This document shows, piece by piece, positions 1-9,490 of a stretch of 64,000 nt of DNA (the stretch's first letter is position 1; the number at the start of each line of letters is the position of its first letter). Source of the DNA: Massilia cavernae (lineage in GTDB: Bacteria > Pseudomonadota > Gammaproteobacteria > Burkholderiales > Burkholderiaceae_D); NCBI RefSeq assembly GCF_003590855.1, contig NZ_QYUP01000120.1:28858-92857 (forward strand). The letters run 5' to 3'. Below the pieces are notes generated by a model. That model did not search any database and had not been told where the DNA came from. It was given only the letters and a program-made list of their open reading frames with translations. Position numbers and translations under genes: made by a program.

Positions 1-180
1 ATCGATTGCCGCGAGATGCCCAGCGACTCGAAATGCACCATCTCCATCGCCGCGGACAGCGAGAAGGAACTGATCGAAGCTGCCGTCCAGCACGCTGTAT
101 CGGTGCATGGACACGAGGATACGCCTGAGCTGCGCGCCGGACTCAGGGGCGTGATGCGCGAAGGCGCTCAGCCTAACTGA
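1..180 (+). CDS. DUF1059 family small protein (3' part)
   Basis: The window opens inside this gene; frame 1 is open from base 1 to a TGA at 178-180. The visible 59 residues start IDCREMPSDSKCTISI and continue with a helix of the type EKELIEAAVQHAVSVHG and an acidic/proline turn before TPELRAGLRG. This layout (short Cys-containing strands, then an AA.HA...HG helix, then TPEL) fits the DUF1059 family of small soluble proteins of about 55-65 residues, so only a few N-terminal residues are missing. The function of the family is not established. Nothing in the neighbourhood suggests a role. Confidence 0.72.
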   Translation: MDCREMPSDSKCTISIAADSEKELIEAAVQHAVSVHGHEDTPELRAGLRGVMREGAQPN

Positions 181-201
181 GCGGCGCCAGCCGGCGCCTG
201 C

Positions 202-690
202 TCAGCCAGGGTCGCAGCTGGTGCGCTCCATCGGGAAATCGATGCCCTTCAGCTTGCCCTTGATCTCGCCTTCGACGCGGGCGAACAGCAGCCGCGAGCC
301 TTCGCGGCGGTAGATGATCCGCTTCGGAAAATCGTGGGCGAGGTTTTCGAACACCACCCGCTTGTCGCTTGCATGCGCGAGCGGGAAGGTGGCTTGCGCC
401 TGTCCGGACGGCAGCGCAATATAGGCCAGCTTGCCCGGTTCGGTTTCACGTATCTGCACGAACTCATGCGCAACCGTGCGCCCGCCCTTGACGGTGCGGC
501 TGAGGCCAAGCAGCGTGCCTCCTGCGGCCGAGGTCCAGGTTTCGCCCGATCCCGGCTCGCCGCCGGTGGCTTGCCAGCATCCCTGCAGCCAGCCGAACTG
601 GGCGGCCGTTTCGTTCGCGGCCAGCGCCGTTCCCGTTGCCGCCACCAGCGCGGCGCACAGCGACATGCGGTGGAATAAGCGCGTGTTCAT
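202..690 (-). CDS. Exported DUF6265-like protein
   Basis: This is a 162-residue protein. The ATG at 690 has AGGAAA a few bases upstream, so I prefer it to the longer open frame. Residues 1-24 (MNTRLFHRMSLCAALVAATG, then TALAA) form a signal peptide. The mature part begins with FGWLQGCWQ and carries GETWTSAAGGTLLG, HEFVQIRE, LAYIALPSGQ and FENLAHDFPKRIIYR. That series of beta-strand motifs is typical of calycin-like DUF6265 proteins, which probably bind a small ligand in the periplasm. The actual ligand is unknown. It is transcribed toward the DUF1059 gene and away from the exported protein at 850. Confidence 0.7.
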   Translation of the reverse strand: MNTRLFHRMSLCAALVAATGTALAANETAAQFGWLQGCWQATGGEPGSGETWTSAAGGTLLGLSRTVKGGRTVAHEFVQIRETEPGKLAYIALPSGQAQATFPLAHASDKRVVFENLAHDFPKRIIYRREGSRLLFARVEGEIKGKLKGIDFPMERTSCDPG

Positions 691-849
691 GGGTGTTTCC
701 TTGTCATTGTGTTCATGTTGCCCATGGTAGCACGGGGCCATGCGCGTGGTTCCGCGATCCCGGGGCCATCGTGTTACAAGGTGTTTCGCGCCGCGCCACC
801 ATGCAGGTGATGGGGGATAATGGACGCCACCTTGATGCGGGAGGCCGCC

Positions 850-1305
850 ATGCGAATCCTGAATTCCGCCGTAGTGCTGCTGCTTGCGGCGGGCCTGCCG
901 GCCGGCGCCCTGGCGTCGGCCCCCGGGCCGGCCGAAGCGGCGCCCGCCGCCAACAAGCTCAAGCCCGATCCCAAGCTCCTCAAGAAAAAGCCCATCAAGC
1001 GCCGCGCGGTGCGGCAGGTGGTCGAGGGCGTGCCGCGCATCGCGCCGCCGCCCACCGAAGCGTATGGCCCGACCCTGTACCCGTCGGCACGGGGCAACGC
1101 CGTGACTGGCACACTGCCGCAGCCCATGCTGCCTTCGCCCTTGGCGACCGTGCAGCCGCCGTCCCCGGTCCAGGTCAACAGCTGTATCGGCAACGTCTGC
1201 AACGACACCAGCGGTACCCGCTATACGGGCGGGGTTGGCAATACCGTGCTCGACCCGCAAGGGCGCAACTGTACCCGCACCGGCACCACCATCCAGTGTT
1301 TTTAA
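850..1305 (+). CDS. Exported proline-rich protein of unknown function
   Basis: The start at 850 is chosen because GGGAGG lies about 7 bases upstream and the protein then opens with a clean signal peptide (MRILNSAVVLLLAAGLPAGA, cleavage near ALASA). The 151-residue product has a basic stretch (KLKPDPKLLKKKPIKRR), a proline-rich middle, and a C-terminal part with four cysteines (NSCIGNVCNDTSG ... GRNCTRTGTTIQCF) that could form two disulfides in the periplasm. I do not recognise the family. An upstream in-frame ATG at 820 would place a non-signal extension in front and is less likely. Confidence 0.6.
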   Translation: MRILNSAVVLLLAAGLPAGALASAPGPAEAAPAANKLKPDPKLLKKKPIKRRAVRQVVEGVPRIAPPPTEAYGPTLYPSARGNAVTGTLPQPMLPSPLATVQPPSPVQVNSCIGNVCNDTSGTRYTGGVGNTVLDPQGRNCTRTGTTIQCF

Positions 1306-1340
1306 TGCCATTTTTTCGGCTTGCTTCCCCAAAAGTTCGC

Positions 1341-1377
1341 TACAATCGCGGGTGGTTGACGTTTACGTAAACGTTAA
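1341..1377 (+). promoter_or_regulatory. Promoter -10 with LiuR-like palindromic operator
   Basis: A TACAAT -10-like hexamer at 1341-1346 is followed at 1359-1374 by the perfect 16-bp palindrome ACGTTTACGTAAACGT. With one mismatch it extends to 22 bp (1356-1377, TT at the left end and AA at the right). The shape and the ACGT-TTACGTAA core resemble the operators of LiuR, the MerR-family repressor of branched-chain amino acid degradation in proteobacteria. It lies about 30 bases ahead of a 3-hydroxyacyl-CoA dehydrogenase, which fits. The palindrome is seen directly; the assignment to LiuR is inferred. Confidence 0.62.
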
Positions 1378-1404
1378 AAAAAGAACTTTTTCTGGGGAGT
1401 ACAC

Positions 1405-2163
1405 ATGCAAATCCAAAACAATGTCTTCATCGTTACCGGCGGCGCGTCGGGCCTGGGCGCTGCTACCGCGCGCATGATCACCGAAGCGGGCGGCAAGGTC
1501 GTGATCGCCGACGTGCAGGCCGAAGCCGGCGCCGCGCTGGCCAAGGAACTGGACGGCGAGTTCGTCAAGTGCGACGTGACCTCGGAGGCCGACGGCCTGG
1601 CCGCCGTTGCCGCAGCGACGGCGATGGGCACGCTGCGCGGCCTCATCAACTGCGCGGGCGTGGCCCCCGCGGTGAAAACCGTGGGCAAGGACGGCCCGCA
1701 TCCGCTGGATGTGTTCCAGCGCACCGTCAACATCAACCTGGTCGGCACCTTCAACATGGCGCGCCTGGCGGCTGACGCGATGGGCAAGACCGAAGCGATG
1801 GACTCGGGCGAGCGCGGCGTGATCATCAATACCGCCTCGGTGGCGGCCTTCGACGGCCAGATCGGCCAGGCGGCCTACGGTTCGTCCAAGGCGGCGGTCG
1901 CCGGCATGACCCTGCCGATGGCGCGCGACCTGGCCCGCAGCGGCGTGCGCGTGATGACCATCGCCCCGGGCATCTTCGAAACCCCGATGCTGATGGGCAT
2001 GCCCGAAGAAGTGCGCGACTCGCTCGGCAAGATGGTGCCGTTCCCGTCGCGCCTGGGCCGCGCCACCGAGTACGCCCACCTGGCCAAAGCCATCATCGAG
2101 AACACCATGCTGAACGGCGAGACGATCCGCCTGGACGGCGCGATCCGCATGCAGCCGAAGTAA
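1405..2163 (+). CDS. SDR-type 3-hydroxyacyl-CoA dehydrogenase
   Basis: A 252-residue classical short-chain dehydrogenase. The NAD-binding motif TGGASGLG is at about residues 11-18, NxAG occurs as LINCAGVAP, and the catalytic set is S145, Y158, K162. The long loop after NCAGVAPA and the sequence [18 protein letters not shown] are typical of the HSD17B10 (type II 3-hydroxyacyl-CoA dehydrogenase / 2-methyl-3-hydroxybutyryl-CoA dehydrogenase) group. It would oxidise 3-hydroxyacyl-CoA in fatty acid or isoleucine breakdown. GGGGAG sits 6-12 bases upstream of the ATG. It is transcribed alone, between a LiuR-like palindrome and a hairpin terminator. Confidence 0.85.
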   Translation: MQIQNNVFIVTGGASGLGAATARMITEAGGKVVIADVQAEAGAALAKELDGEFVKCDVTSEADGLAAVAAATAMGTLRGLINCAGVAPAVKTVGKDGPHPLDVFQRTVNINLVGTFNMARLAADAMGKTEAMDSGERGVIINTASVAAFDGQIGQAAYGSSKAAVAGMTLPMARDLARSGVRVMTIAPGIFETPMLMGMPEEVRDSLGKMVPFPSRLGRATEYAHLAKAIIENTMLNGETIRLDGAIRMQPK

Positions 2164-2188
2164 TTGTTGTACGATAATGTTGTATCGG

Positions 2189-2216
2189 GCGCGCGGCCTT
2201 GGTCGCGCGCTTTTTT
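2189..2216 (+). terminator. Rho-independent terminator after SDR gene
   Basis: A G+C-rich stem starting GCGCGCGGCC and closing with GGTCGCGCGC (including one G-U pair) is followed directly by six T. It lies 26 bases past the SDR stop and about 16 bases before the gamma-glutamyltransferase start. Confidence 0.85.
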
Positions 2217-2231
2217 ATATCTGGAGGATCG

Positions 2232-4019
2232 ATGGTCAAGTTGAAGATGCTGGCGCTGGCGGCGCTGGCGGCGCTGCTGCAAGCGGCATTCCTGCCCTTG
2301 GCCGGGCACGCGCAGGATGCGCAGCAGCAGGCGCCCGAAATCGGCATCGCCTACACCGACAAGACCGGCTGGGCGTCGAAGAAGTTCATGGTATCGGCGG
2401 CCAACCCGCTGGCGGTGGAAGCCGGCTACGCCATCCTGCAGCAGGGCGGCTCGGCCATCGACGCGGCCATCGCCACCCAGCTGGTGCTGACCCTGGTCGA
2501 GCCGCAGTCTTCCGGCATCGGCGGCGGCGCCTTCCTGATGCACTACGACGGCAAGAACGTGCAGGCCTTCGACGGCCGCGAAACCGCGCCGGCGCGCGCC
2601 ACCGAAAAGCTGTTCCAGACCGCCGCCGGCACGCCGATGTCGCGCGTCGAGGGCGTGGTGGGCGGCCGCTCGGTGGGCGCACCGGGCGTGCTGCGCATGC
2701 TGGAGCTGGCCCACAAGCAGCACGGCAAGCTGGCGTGGAAGGAGCTGTTCGCGCCCGCGATCGCACTGGCCGACAAGGGTTTCCCGGTCAGCGAACGCCT
2801 GCACGGCATGCTGTCGTGGGACCGCCATGTGCGCACCGACCCCACCGCGCTGGCCTACTTCTTCGAAGCGCAGGGCAAGCCGTGGCCGGTCGGGCACATG
2901 CTGAAGAACCCGGAGCTGGCGCTGACCCTGCGCACGATCGCCGCCGGCGGCGCCGACGCGTTCTACAAGGGCGCCATCGCCGGCGACATCGCGGCCAAGG
3001 TCGCGTCGCATCCGCGCAACCCGGGCCTGCTCAGCGCCGCCGACATCGCCGGCTACCAGGCCAAGGTGCGTACGCCGGTGTGCAGCGACTACCGCGCCTT
3101 CACCGTGTGCGGCATGCCGCCGCCGTCGTCGGGCGGGATCGCGGTGGCCCAGATGCTGGGCATCCTCGAAACAAAAGACATGCGCGCGCTGGCGCCGATG
3201 GAGGGTAGGGTCGGCGCGGATGCGGTGCACCTGTTCTCCGAAGCCGGCCGGCTGGCCTACGCCGACCGCAACCGCTATGCGGCCGACACCGACTTCATCC
3301 CGCTGCCGGGGCGCGGCGTCCAGAGCCTGATCGACAAGGACTACCTGGCCAGGCGCGCCGCCCTGATTGGCGAGCGTTCCATGGGCGTCGCCGGCGCCGG
3401 CACGCCGCCCGGCATGGACGTGGCATGGGGGCTGGACAACGCCATCGAAACCCCGTCCACCTCGCACCTGGTGGTGATGGACGGCAGCGGCGCCGGCCTG
3501 TCGATGACCACCACCGTGGAAGACGCCTTCGGCTCGCGCCAGATGGTGCGCGGCTTCATGCTGAACAACCAGCTGACCGACTTCTCGTTCGACTCGATCG
3601 ACGCGCAAGGCCCGGTGGCCAACCGCGTCCAGCCGGGCAAGCGCCCGCGCAGCGCGATGTCGCCCACCATCGTGTTCGACAAGCAGACCAAAAAGCTGGT
3701 GCTGGCGGTGGGCTCGCCGGGCGGGCCGGCCATCATCAACTACGTGGCCAAGGTACTGGTCGGCACCCTCGACTGGGGGCTGAACGTGCAGCAGGCGATC
3801 AGCCTGCCCAACTTCGGCAGCCGCAACGGCCCGACCGAACTGGAAGCGGGACGCTTTGCGCCCGCCGTGCTGGACGCGCTCAAGGCGCGCGGCCACGCGC
3901 TGCGCAGCGCCGACATGAACTCCGGCCTGCACGGGGTGCAGCGGCTGTCCATCCACGGCCAGGAATACTGGTTCGGCGGCGCCGACCCGCGCCGCGAGGG
4001 TGTTGCCAAGGGAGACTGA
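2232..4019 (+). CDS. ggt: Gamma-glutamyltransferase
   Basis: 595 residues from the ATG at 2232, which has GGAGG 6 bases upstream. A signal peptide (MVKLKMLALAALAALLQAAF ... GHAQ) directs it to the periplasm. The enzyme cleaves gamma-glutamyl bonds of glutathione and transfers the glutamyl group. The proenzyme splits itself before a Thr, here T410 in STSHLVVMD (TTHYSVVD in Escherichia coli). Other family marks are GGSAIDAAIATQLVL, SSGIGGGAFL, the PPSSGG loop, the FGSRQMV stretch and GSPGGPAIIN. Length agrees with the family. It follows a terminator and appears to have its own transcription unit. Confidence 0.93.
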   Translation: MVKLKMLALAALAALLQAAFLPLAGHAQDAQQQAPEIGIAYTDKTGWASKKFMVSAANPLAVEAGYAILQQGGSAIDAAIATQLVLTLVEPQSSGIGGGAFLMHYDGKNVQAFDGRETAPARATEKLFQTAAGTPMSRVEGVVGGRSVGAPGVLRMLELAHKQHGKLAWKELFAPAIALADKGFPVSERLHGMLSWDRHVRTDPTALAYFFEAQGKPWPVGHMLKNPELALTLRTIAAGGADAFYKGAIAGDIAAKVASHPRNPGLLSAADIAGYQAKVRTPVCSDYRAFTVCGMPPPSSGGIAVAQMLGILETKDMRALAPMEGRVGADAVHLFSEAGRLAYADRNRYAADTDFIPLPGRGVQSLIDKDYLARRAALIGERSMGVAGAGTPPGMDVAWGLDNAIETPSTSHLVVMDGSGAGLSMTTTVEDAFGSRQMVRGFMLNNQLTDFSFDSIDAQGPVANRVQPGKRPRSAMSPTIVFDKQTKKLVLAVGSPGGPAIINYVAKVLVGTLDWGLNVQQAISLPNFGSRNGPTELEAGRFAPAVLDALKARGHALRSADMNSGLHGVQRLSIHGQEYWFGGADPRREGVAKGD

Positions 4020-4082
4020 GGGCTGTGTGCCAGATGCAACTTTTGCTTTCTATACACCCCCTGAGCCTGATACCCTTGAAGG

Positions 4083-5171
4083 ATGGGAGTAAATGAGAAA
4101 ACCGGGCTGATCCTGGCAGGCGGCGGCGCCCGCGCCGCCTACCAGGTCGGCGTGCTGGACGCGGTCGCGCGCATCCTGTGGGAAACCGGCCGCCCGCCGG
4201 CCCGTTCTCCCTTCGACATCATCTGCGGCACCTCGGCCGGCGCGATGAACGCCACCGCGCTGGCCTGCCGCGCCGACAATTTCGGCGAAGGCGTGCAGAA
4301 GCTGCTGGACGTGTGGGAAAACGTCGCGGTCGAGCAGGTATACCGCGCCGATTCGCTGGGCGTGTTGCGCTCCGGCGCGCGCTGGCTGTCGCTGCTGTCG
4401 TTCGGCTGGCTGCTGCGCAAGTGGCGCGCCGCGCTGTCCGAGGGCCTGCTGCACGCACTGGCCGTCACCGCCTCGTCCTACACCGCGGGCAACCACATCA
4501 CCTTCTATCAGAGCGCCTCCGAGATCAGGCCGTGGGTGCGCATGCAGCGCATCGCGCTGCAGGACCAGATCGGCGTCGAGCACCTGCTGGCGTCGTCCGC
4601 GATTCCCTTCATCTTCCCGGCGGTGCCGCTATACATGGGCGGCCGGCGCGAGTATTGCGGCGACGGCACCATGCGCCAGCTGGCGCCGATCTCGCCCGCG
4701 ATCCATCTCGGCGCCACCCGCGTGCTGGTGGTCGGGGCAGGACGGCTGGCCGAGCCGGTCCAGGCCGCGCCGCCGCAGGGCAGCTATCCGAGCCTGGCGC
4801 AAATCGCCGGCCACGCGATGTCCTCGATCTTCCTGGACAGCCTGGCGGTCGACATCGAACGCCTCAACCGCATCAACCTGACCCTGTCGCTGCTGCCCGA
4901 GGAGTACCGCGAAATGACCCCGCTCAAGCCGGTCGAACTGCTGGTGATCGCGCCGTCCGAGCGGCTCGACGACATCGCCAGCCGCCACGTCGGCAGCCTG
5001 CCGGCGCCGGTGCGCACGCTGTTGTCGGGCATCGGTGCGACCGAGGCGCGCGGCGCCGCGCTGGCGTCCTACCTGCTGTTCGAGGCCAGCTACACGCGCG
5101 AGCTGATTGCGCTCGGCCGGCGCGACACCGAGGCGCGCAGGGACGACGTGCTGGCCTTCTTCGGCGCCTAG
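4083..5171 (+). CDS. Patatin-like phospholipase family protein
   Basis: A 362-residue serine lipase/esterase of the patatin group. The oxyanion loop [11 protein letters not shown] is at residues 12-22, the nucleophile is S51 in GTSAG, and the partner Asp is D194 in the DG of [11 protein letters not shown]. The DUF3336-like extension of some relatives is absent. It probably hydrolyses acyl esters of membrane lipids from the cytoplasmic side; the substrate is not known. No signal peptide is visible. The Shine-Dalgarno (GAAGG) is close to the ATG. The next gene starts 3 bases after its stop, so the two may be co-transcribed. Confidence 0.88.
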   Translation: MGVNEKTGLILAGGGARAAYQVGVLDAVARILWETGRPPARSPFDIICGTSAGAMNATALACRADNFGEGVQKLLDVWENVAVEQVYRADSLGVLRSGARWLSLLSFGWLLRKWRAALSEGLLHALAVTASSYTAGNHITFYQSASEIRPWVRMQRIALQDQIGVEHLLASSAIPFIFPAVPLYMGGRREYCGDGTMRQLAPISPAIHLGATRVLVVGAGRLAEPVQAAPPQGSYPSLAQIAGHAMSSIFLDSLAVDIERLNRINLTLSLLPEEYREMTPLKPVELLVIAPSERLDDIASRHVGSLPAPVRTLLSGIGATEARGAALASYLLFEASYTRELIALGRRDTEARRDDVLAFFGA

Positions 5172-5174
5172 CAC

Positions 5175-8100
5175 ATGAAAGAAACCATGACCTTCCTGAT
5201 ACGCTGGCTGGCCGCCCTTGCGCTACTGGCGGCGCTGGCGCCTGGCGCCGGTGCCGCGGCGCCTGCACGCACGCTGCGCTTTGAACACCTGAGCGTCGAA
5301 CATGGCCTGGCCCAGGAGTCGGTGCTGGCGATCGTACAGGACCGCGACGGCTTCATGTGGTTCGGCAGCCAGGCCGGTTTGTCGCGCTTCGACGGCTACC
5401 GGGTGGTGGTCTACCGCCATGACGTCAACAACCGCAAGAGCCTGGCCAACAACTGGGTCAAGGTGCTGCACGTCGACGCGCGCGGCGAGCTGTGGGTGGG
5501 CACCGACGGCGGCGTCGACCGCTTCGACCCTGCCACCCAGTCGTTCGTCCACTACCTGCCGCAGGAGACCGTCCGGCGCGGCAACGGCAACCGCCACATC
5601 CGCGCGATCGCCGACGATGGCGAAGGCGGGCTGTGGATCGGCACCGCCGACGGCCTGCAGCACCTCGACCCGGCCAGCGGCAAGTTCACCGTCTGGAACC
5701 ATGTGCCGGACGACCCGGGCAGCCTGTCCGACAACCAGATCAACGCGCTGGCGGTCGACGCCGGCGGCCGGCTGTGGGTCGGCACGGCGGCGGGGCTGGA
5801 CAGCCTGGCGTCGGGTGCGCGCGTGTTCGAGCACCACCATGCGCGCGACGGCGACATGCGGTTCAATACTGTCCAGGCGCTGCTGGTCGATTCCCAGCAG
5901 ACCCTGTGGGTGGGCAGCACGGGCGGATTGGAACGCAGCAGCGGCGACGTGCGCAAGGCCGGCGCGGCGCTCAGGCGGCAGCGCCTCGGCGATGCCGTCG
6001 GCATCCGGCACGAGGTCATCGCCACCCTGTACGAAGACGCCGACGGCACGATCTGGGTCGGCACCTATTCGGAGGGCCTGTACCGCTGGGACGGGCGCGC
6101 CCAGCGCTTCCAGGCGCACCGCCACGTCGTCACCGACGCGCACAGCGTGGCCGACAACCGCATCTCGGCGCTGTTCCGCGACCGTGTCGGGATCCTGTGG
6201 GTCGGCACCTGGTCCGCCGGCGTCAGCCGGGTCGACCTGAACAGCGGCGGCTTCGCCCGCATCGTGCGCCAGCCGGACGCGCCGACCACCCTGACCGGCA
6301 ACAACGTGCGCGCCATCCTCGACGACGGCCGCGGCAAGGTCTGGATCGGCACCAACAGCGGCCTGAATTTGTACGACCCGGCCAGCGGCGCGGTGCGGGC
6401 CTGGCGCCACGAGCCGCGCAACCCGAACAGCCTGGCCGACCCGGTGGCGGGGGCGCTCGCGCACGACCGCTCCGGCGCCCTGTGGGTCGGCGGCGACCAT
6501 GGCGTAACCCGCTTCGACCAGGACAGCGGCCGCTTCACGCGCGTGCAGCTGGGCGATGCCGACGGTAACAAGGTGCGCGGCATGATGCTGGACCGTTCAG
6601 GCATGCTGTGGATCGCCAGCCGCGGCGGCCTGCACCGGCTCGACCCGGCCACGCTCAAGGTGGCCAGCTACCGCCACGACACCGCCGACGACAGCTCCCT
6701 GGCCGACAACGCGGTGCGCCCGATGCTCGAGGATAGCCGCGGCCGGCTGTGGATCGGCACCTTCGACGGCCTCGACCTGATGGACCGCGCGCGCGGCACC
6801 TTCCGCCACTTCCGCCACGACCCGAACAAGACCGGCAGCCTGTCGCACGACGAGGTGCATTACCTGCTCGAGGACAGCAAGGGCACCGTGTGGGTCGGCA
6901 CCGCCGGCGGCTTGAACCGCATGAACATCGACGCCCGCGGCGAGGTGAGCTTCCGCCGCTACACGGTGGGCGACGGCATGGCGGACGACGCCATCGCCGC
7001 CATCCTGGAGGACAGCGCGGGCTACCTGTGGATGAGCACCAACACCGGCATCTCGCGGTTCGACCCGGGCACCGGCAAGTGGCGCAACTACAGCTCGGTC
7101 GACGGCATCACCGAAGGCGCCTTCTTCGATGGCTCGGCGGTGCGCGCCACCGACGGCACCCTGTACTTTGGCGGCTTCAACGGCGTCACCGCGTTCAACC
7201 CGCGCGCCATCAGCGACAACCGCATCCCGCCGCGCGCCATCGTCACCGGCTTCCAGATCTTCAACCAGCCGGTCGAGGCGGCAAGGCCCGGCCTGGTGCG
7301 CGGGCCGGTCGAACGCATGCGCGAGATCGCGCTGGCGGCGTCGGACTCGGTGTTCTCGCTCGAATTCTCCGGCCTGCACTATGCCGCGCCCCAGCGCAAC
7401 CGCTTTGCCTACCAGCTCGAGGGCTTCGACCGCGGCTGGGTCGACACCGAGGCCGGCAAGCGCTTCGCCACCTACACCAACCTCGATCCGGGCACCTACA
7501 CCTTCCGCGTCAAGGCCGCCAACAAGGACGGCGTGTGGGGCGTGCCGAGCGACCCGCTGGTGATCACCATCGCGCCGCCGGTGTGGAAGACCTGGTGGTT
7601 CCGCAGCCTGGCCGCCGCCCTGGTGCTGGGCAGCGCCTGGTTCGCCTACCGCTTGCGGCTGTCCGGGCTGCGCCGCCAGAAGTCGCTGCTGGAACGCCAG
7701 GTGCGGGCCCGGACCGAGGAGATCGAGCAGCAGAACCGCCGGCTGGAACAGCAGAAGCGCGAACTCGAAGCGCAGCGCTTCGAAGCCGAGCGCCAGCGCG
7801 CCGAGGCCGAGCGCCGCCGCGCCGACGCCGAGCGCCAGAAGGCCGAAGTGGTGCGCCAGAAGGAGAACGTCGAGCGCGCCCACCGCGACATCTCGGTGCT
7901 GTCCGAGCGCCTCAGCTTCGCCAAGCGCAAGGCCGAGGATGCGACCCGCCAGAAGTCCGAATTTTTGGCCGACATGAGCCACGAGATGCGCACGCCGCTG
8001 GCCGGCGTGATCGGCATGCTAGGCTTCGCGCTGCGCGACGCGCGGCTGGCGCCCGCCACCCGCGAACAGGTCGCGCGCGGCCAGGCCAACGCCCAGTCGC

Positions 8101-9467
8101 TGCTGGGAATCGTCAACGACCTGCTCGACTTCTCCAAGATCGAGGCCGGCAAGCTGGCCATCGAGAACATCGACTTTTCGCTGGCCGCCAAGATCGAGAG
8201 CGTGGTCAGCCTGTTCGAGGAGCAGGCGGCGGCCCACAGCGTCGACTTCGGCATCGAACTGGACGACGACCTGCCGCGCTTCGTGGTGGGCGACCCGACC
8301 CGGCTGCGCCAGGTGCTGGTCAACCTGGTCGGCAACGCCTTCAAGTTCACCAACGAGGGCAAGGTGACGCTGCGGGTAGCGCGTAGCGCCGGCGCGTCCG
8401 ACGGCGTCAACCTGATCCGCTTCTCGGTTACCGACACCGGCATCGGCATCGCGCCGGACGCGCTGGCGCGCCTGTTCCAGAAGTTCGAGCAGGCCGACAG
8501 CACCACCACGCGGCGCTACGGCGGCACCGGCCTTGGACTGGCCATCTGCCGCCAGCTGGTGCAGCTGATGGGCGGCGAGATCACCGCCGAAAGCACCGAG
8601 GGCGTGGGCAGCACCTTCAGCTTCGTGCTGCCGCTGGCCGACGGCAGCATGCCGGCGCCGCTGCCGCACGTGCTGCGCGAACCGCACAGCCACCGCCTGA
8701 ACGTGCTGTGCGCCGAAGACTTCCCGACCAACCAGATCATCGTGCGCGCGATGCTGGAAGACCTGGGCCACCGCGCCACTGTGGTCGGCAACGGGCTGCT
8801 GGCAGTCGAGGCTTGCGCCCGCGCCGGCTACGACCTGGTGCTGATGGACGGGCGCATGCCGGAAATGGACGGCGCCCGCGCGACCCAGATGATCCGCGCC
8901 GGCGGCCCGGTGGGAGCGCCGGTGCGCGACCCGAAGGTGATGATCGTGGCGCTGACGGCCAACGCCAGCGACGAAGACCGCGCGCGCTACCTGGGCGCCG
9001 GCATGGACGATTTCCTGACCAAGCCGATCGACGAGGGCGCGCTGCACGCGCTGCTCGGGCGGGCGGTGGCGCGGCGCCTGGCCGAAGGCGCACAGCTCGA
9101 GCCGATGCCGGGCCGCGCGCCCACCACCAGCGAGCTCGATGCGATGTTCGGCGTGGTCACCGGCCCGGCCGGCACCGGGCCGTCGCAGGACGCGGACCTG
9201 TTCGAACGCATCCGCGCCGCCTTCGCCGCCGACGTGCCCGCGCGCCGGGCCGAACTCGAACAGGCGGTCGCAAGCTGCGACCATGAAGCGGCGGCGCGCC
9301 TGCTGCACGGTATGAAGGGCAGCGCCGCCCATCTGGGCGCGGGCGCGCTGCACGCCTTGTGCAGCGAACTGGAGGCGGCGGCCGATGCGCGCCGCTGGGA
9401 CGCGCTGGCCGATGCGTTGCCGCGGCTGTACCGGCTGCTGGACGGCTTCGACACCGAGGCCGCATGA
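5175..9467 (+). CDS. Hybrid histidine kinase with two-component propeller sensor
   Basis: A very large (1430 residues) membrane sensor. In order: signal sequence (residues 1-28); a long series of two-component propeller repeats, each with LWVGT/LWIGT and G(L/V)xRFD motifs, to about 690; a Y_Y_Y Ig-like domain (about 730-800, FAYQLEGFDRGWV ... YTNLDPGTYTF); one membrane helix (about 812-830); a Glu/Arg/Gln-rich coiled coil; HisKA with H936 in SHEMRTPL; HATPase_c with NLVGNAFKF, DTGIGI and GTGLGLAI; a receiver with D1225 in LVLMDGRMPEMDG; and an HPt domain with H1378 (LLHGMKGSAAHLG). It contains all phosphorelay parts except an output domain. The extracytoplasmic ligand is unknown; such propellers often sense carbohydrates. 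Confidence 0.93.
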   Translation: MKETMTFLIRWLAALALLAALAPGAGAAAPARTLRFEHLSVEHGLAQESVLAIVQDRDGFMWFGSQAGLSRFDGYRVVVYRHDVNNRKSLANNWVKVLHVDARGELWVGTDGGVDRFDPATQSFVHYLPQETVRRGNGNRHIRAIADDGEGGLWIGTADGLQHLDPASGKFTVWNHVPDDPGSLSDNQINALAVDAGGRLWVGTAAGLDSLASGARVFEHHHARDGDMRFNTVQALLVDSQQTLWVGSTGGLERSSGDVRKAGAALRRQRLGDAVGIRHEVIATLYEDADGTIWVGTYSEGLYRWDGRAQRFQAHRHVVTDAHSVADNRISALFRDRVGILWVGTWSAGVSRVDLNSGGFARIVRQPDAPTTLTGNNVRAILDDGRGKVWIGTNSGLNLYDPASGAVRAWRHEPRNPNSLADPVAGALAHDRSGALWVGGDHGVTRFDQDSGRFTRVQLGDADGNKVRGMMLDRSGMLWIASRGGLHRLDPATLKVASYRHDTADDSSLADNAVRPMLEDSRGRLWIGTFDGLDLMDRARGTFRHFRHDPNKTGSLSHDEVHYLLEDSKGTVWVGTAGGLNRMNIDARGEVSFRRYTVGDGMADDAIAAILEDSAGYLWMSTNTGISRFDPGTGKWRNYSSVDGITEGAFFDGSAVRATDGTLYFGGFNGVTAFNPRAISDNRIPPRAIVTGFQIFNQPVEAARPGLVRGPVERMREIALAASDSVFSLEFSGLHYAAPQRNRFAYQLEGFDRGWVDTEAGKRFATYTNLDPGTYTFRVKAANKDGVWGVPSDPLVITIAPPVWKTWWFRSLAAALVLGSAWFAYRLRLSGLRRQKSLLERQVRARTEEIEQQNRRLEQQKRELEAQRFEAERQRAEAERRRADAERQKAEVVRQKENVERAHRDISVLSERLSFAKRKAEDATRQKSEFLADMSHEMRTPLAGVIGMLGFALRDARLAPATREQVARGQANAQSLLGIVNDLLDFSKIEAGKLAIENIDFSLAAKIESVVSLFEEQAAAHSVDFGIELDDDLPRFVVGDPTRLRQVLVNLVGNAFKFTNEGKVTLRVARSAGASDGVNLIRFSVTDTGIGIAPDALARLFQKFEQADSTTTRRYGGTGLGLAICRQLVQLMGGEITAESTEGVGSTFSFVLPLADGSMPAPLPHVLREPHSHRLNVLCAEDFPTNQIIVRAMLEDLGHRATVVGNGLLAVEACARAGYDLVLMDGRMPEMDGARATQMIRAGGPVGAPVRDPKVMIVALTANASDEDRARYLGAGMDDFLTKPIDEGALHALLGRAVARRLAEGAQLEPMPGRAPTTSELDAMFGVVTGPAGTGPSQDADLFERIRAAFAADVPARRAELEQAVASCDHEAAARLLHGMKGSAAHLGAGALHALCSELEAAADARRWDALADALPRLYRLLDGFDTEAA

Positions 9468-9490
9468 TGGATTCAAGGGGAGAAGCGCGG

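Noticed and set aside
7700..7920. Tandem DNA repeat in the hybrid kinase gene
   Set aside because: The repeated GCGCCGAGGCCGAGCGCC-type codons reflect a Glu/Arg/Ala coiled coil linking membrane helix and kinase core, normal for this protein type.
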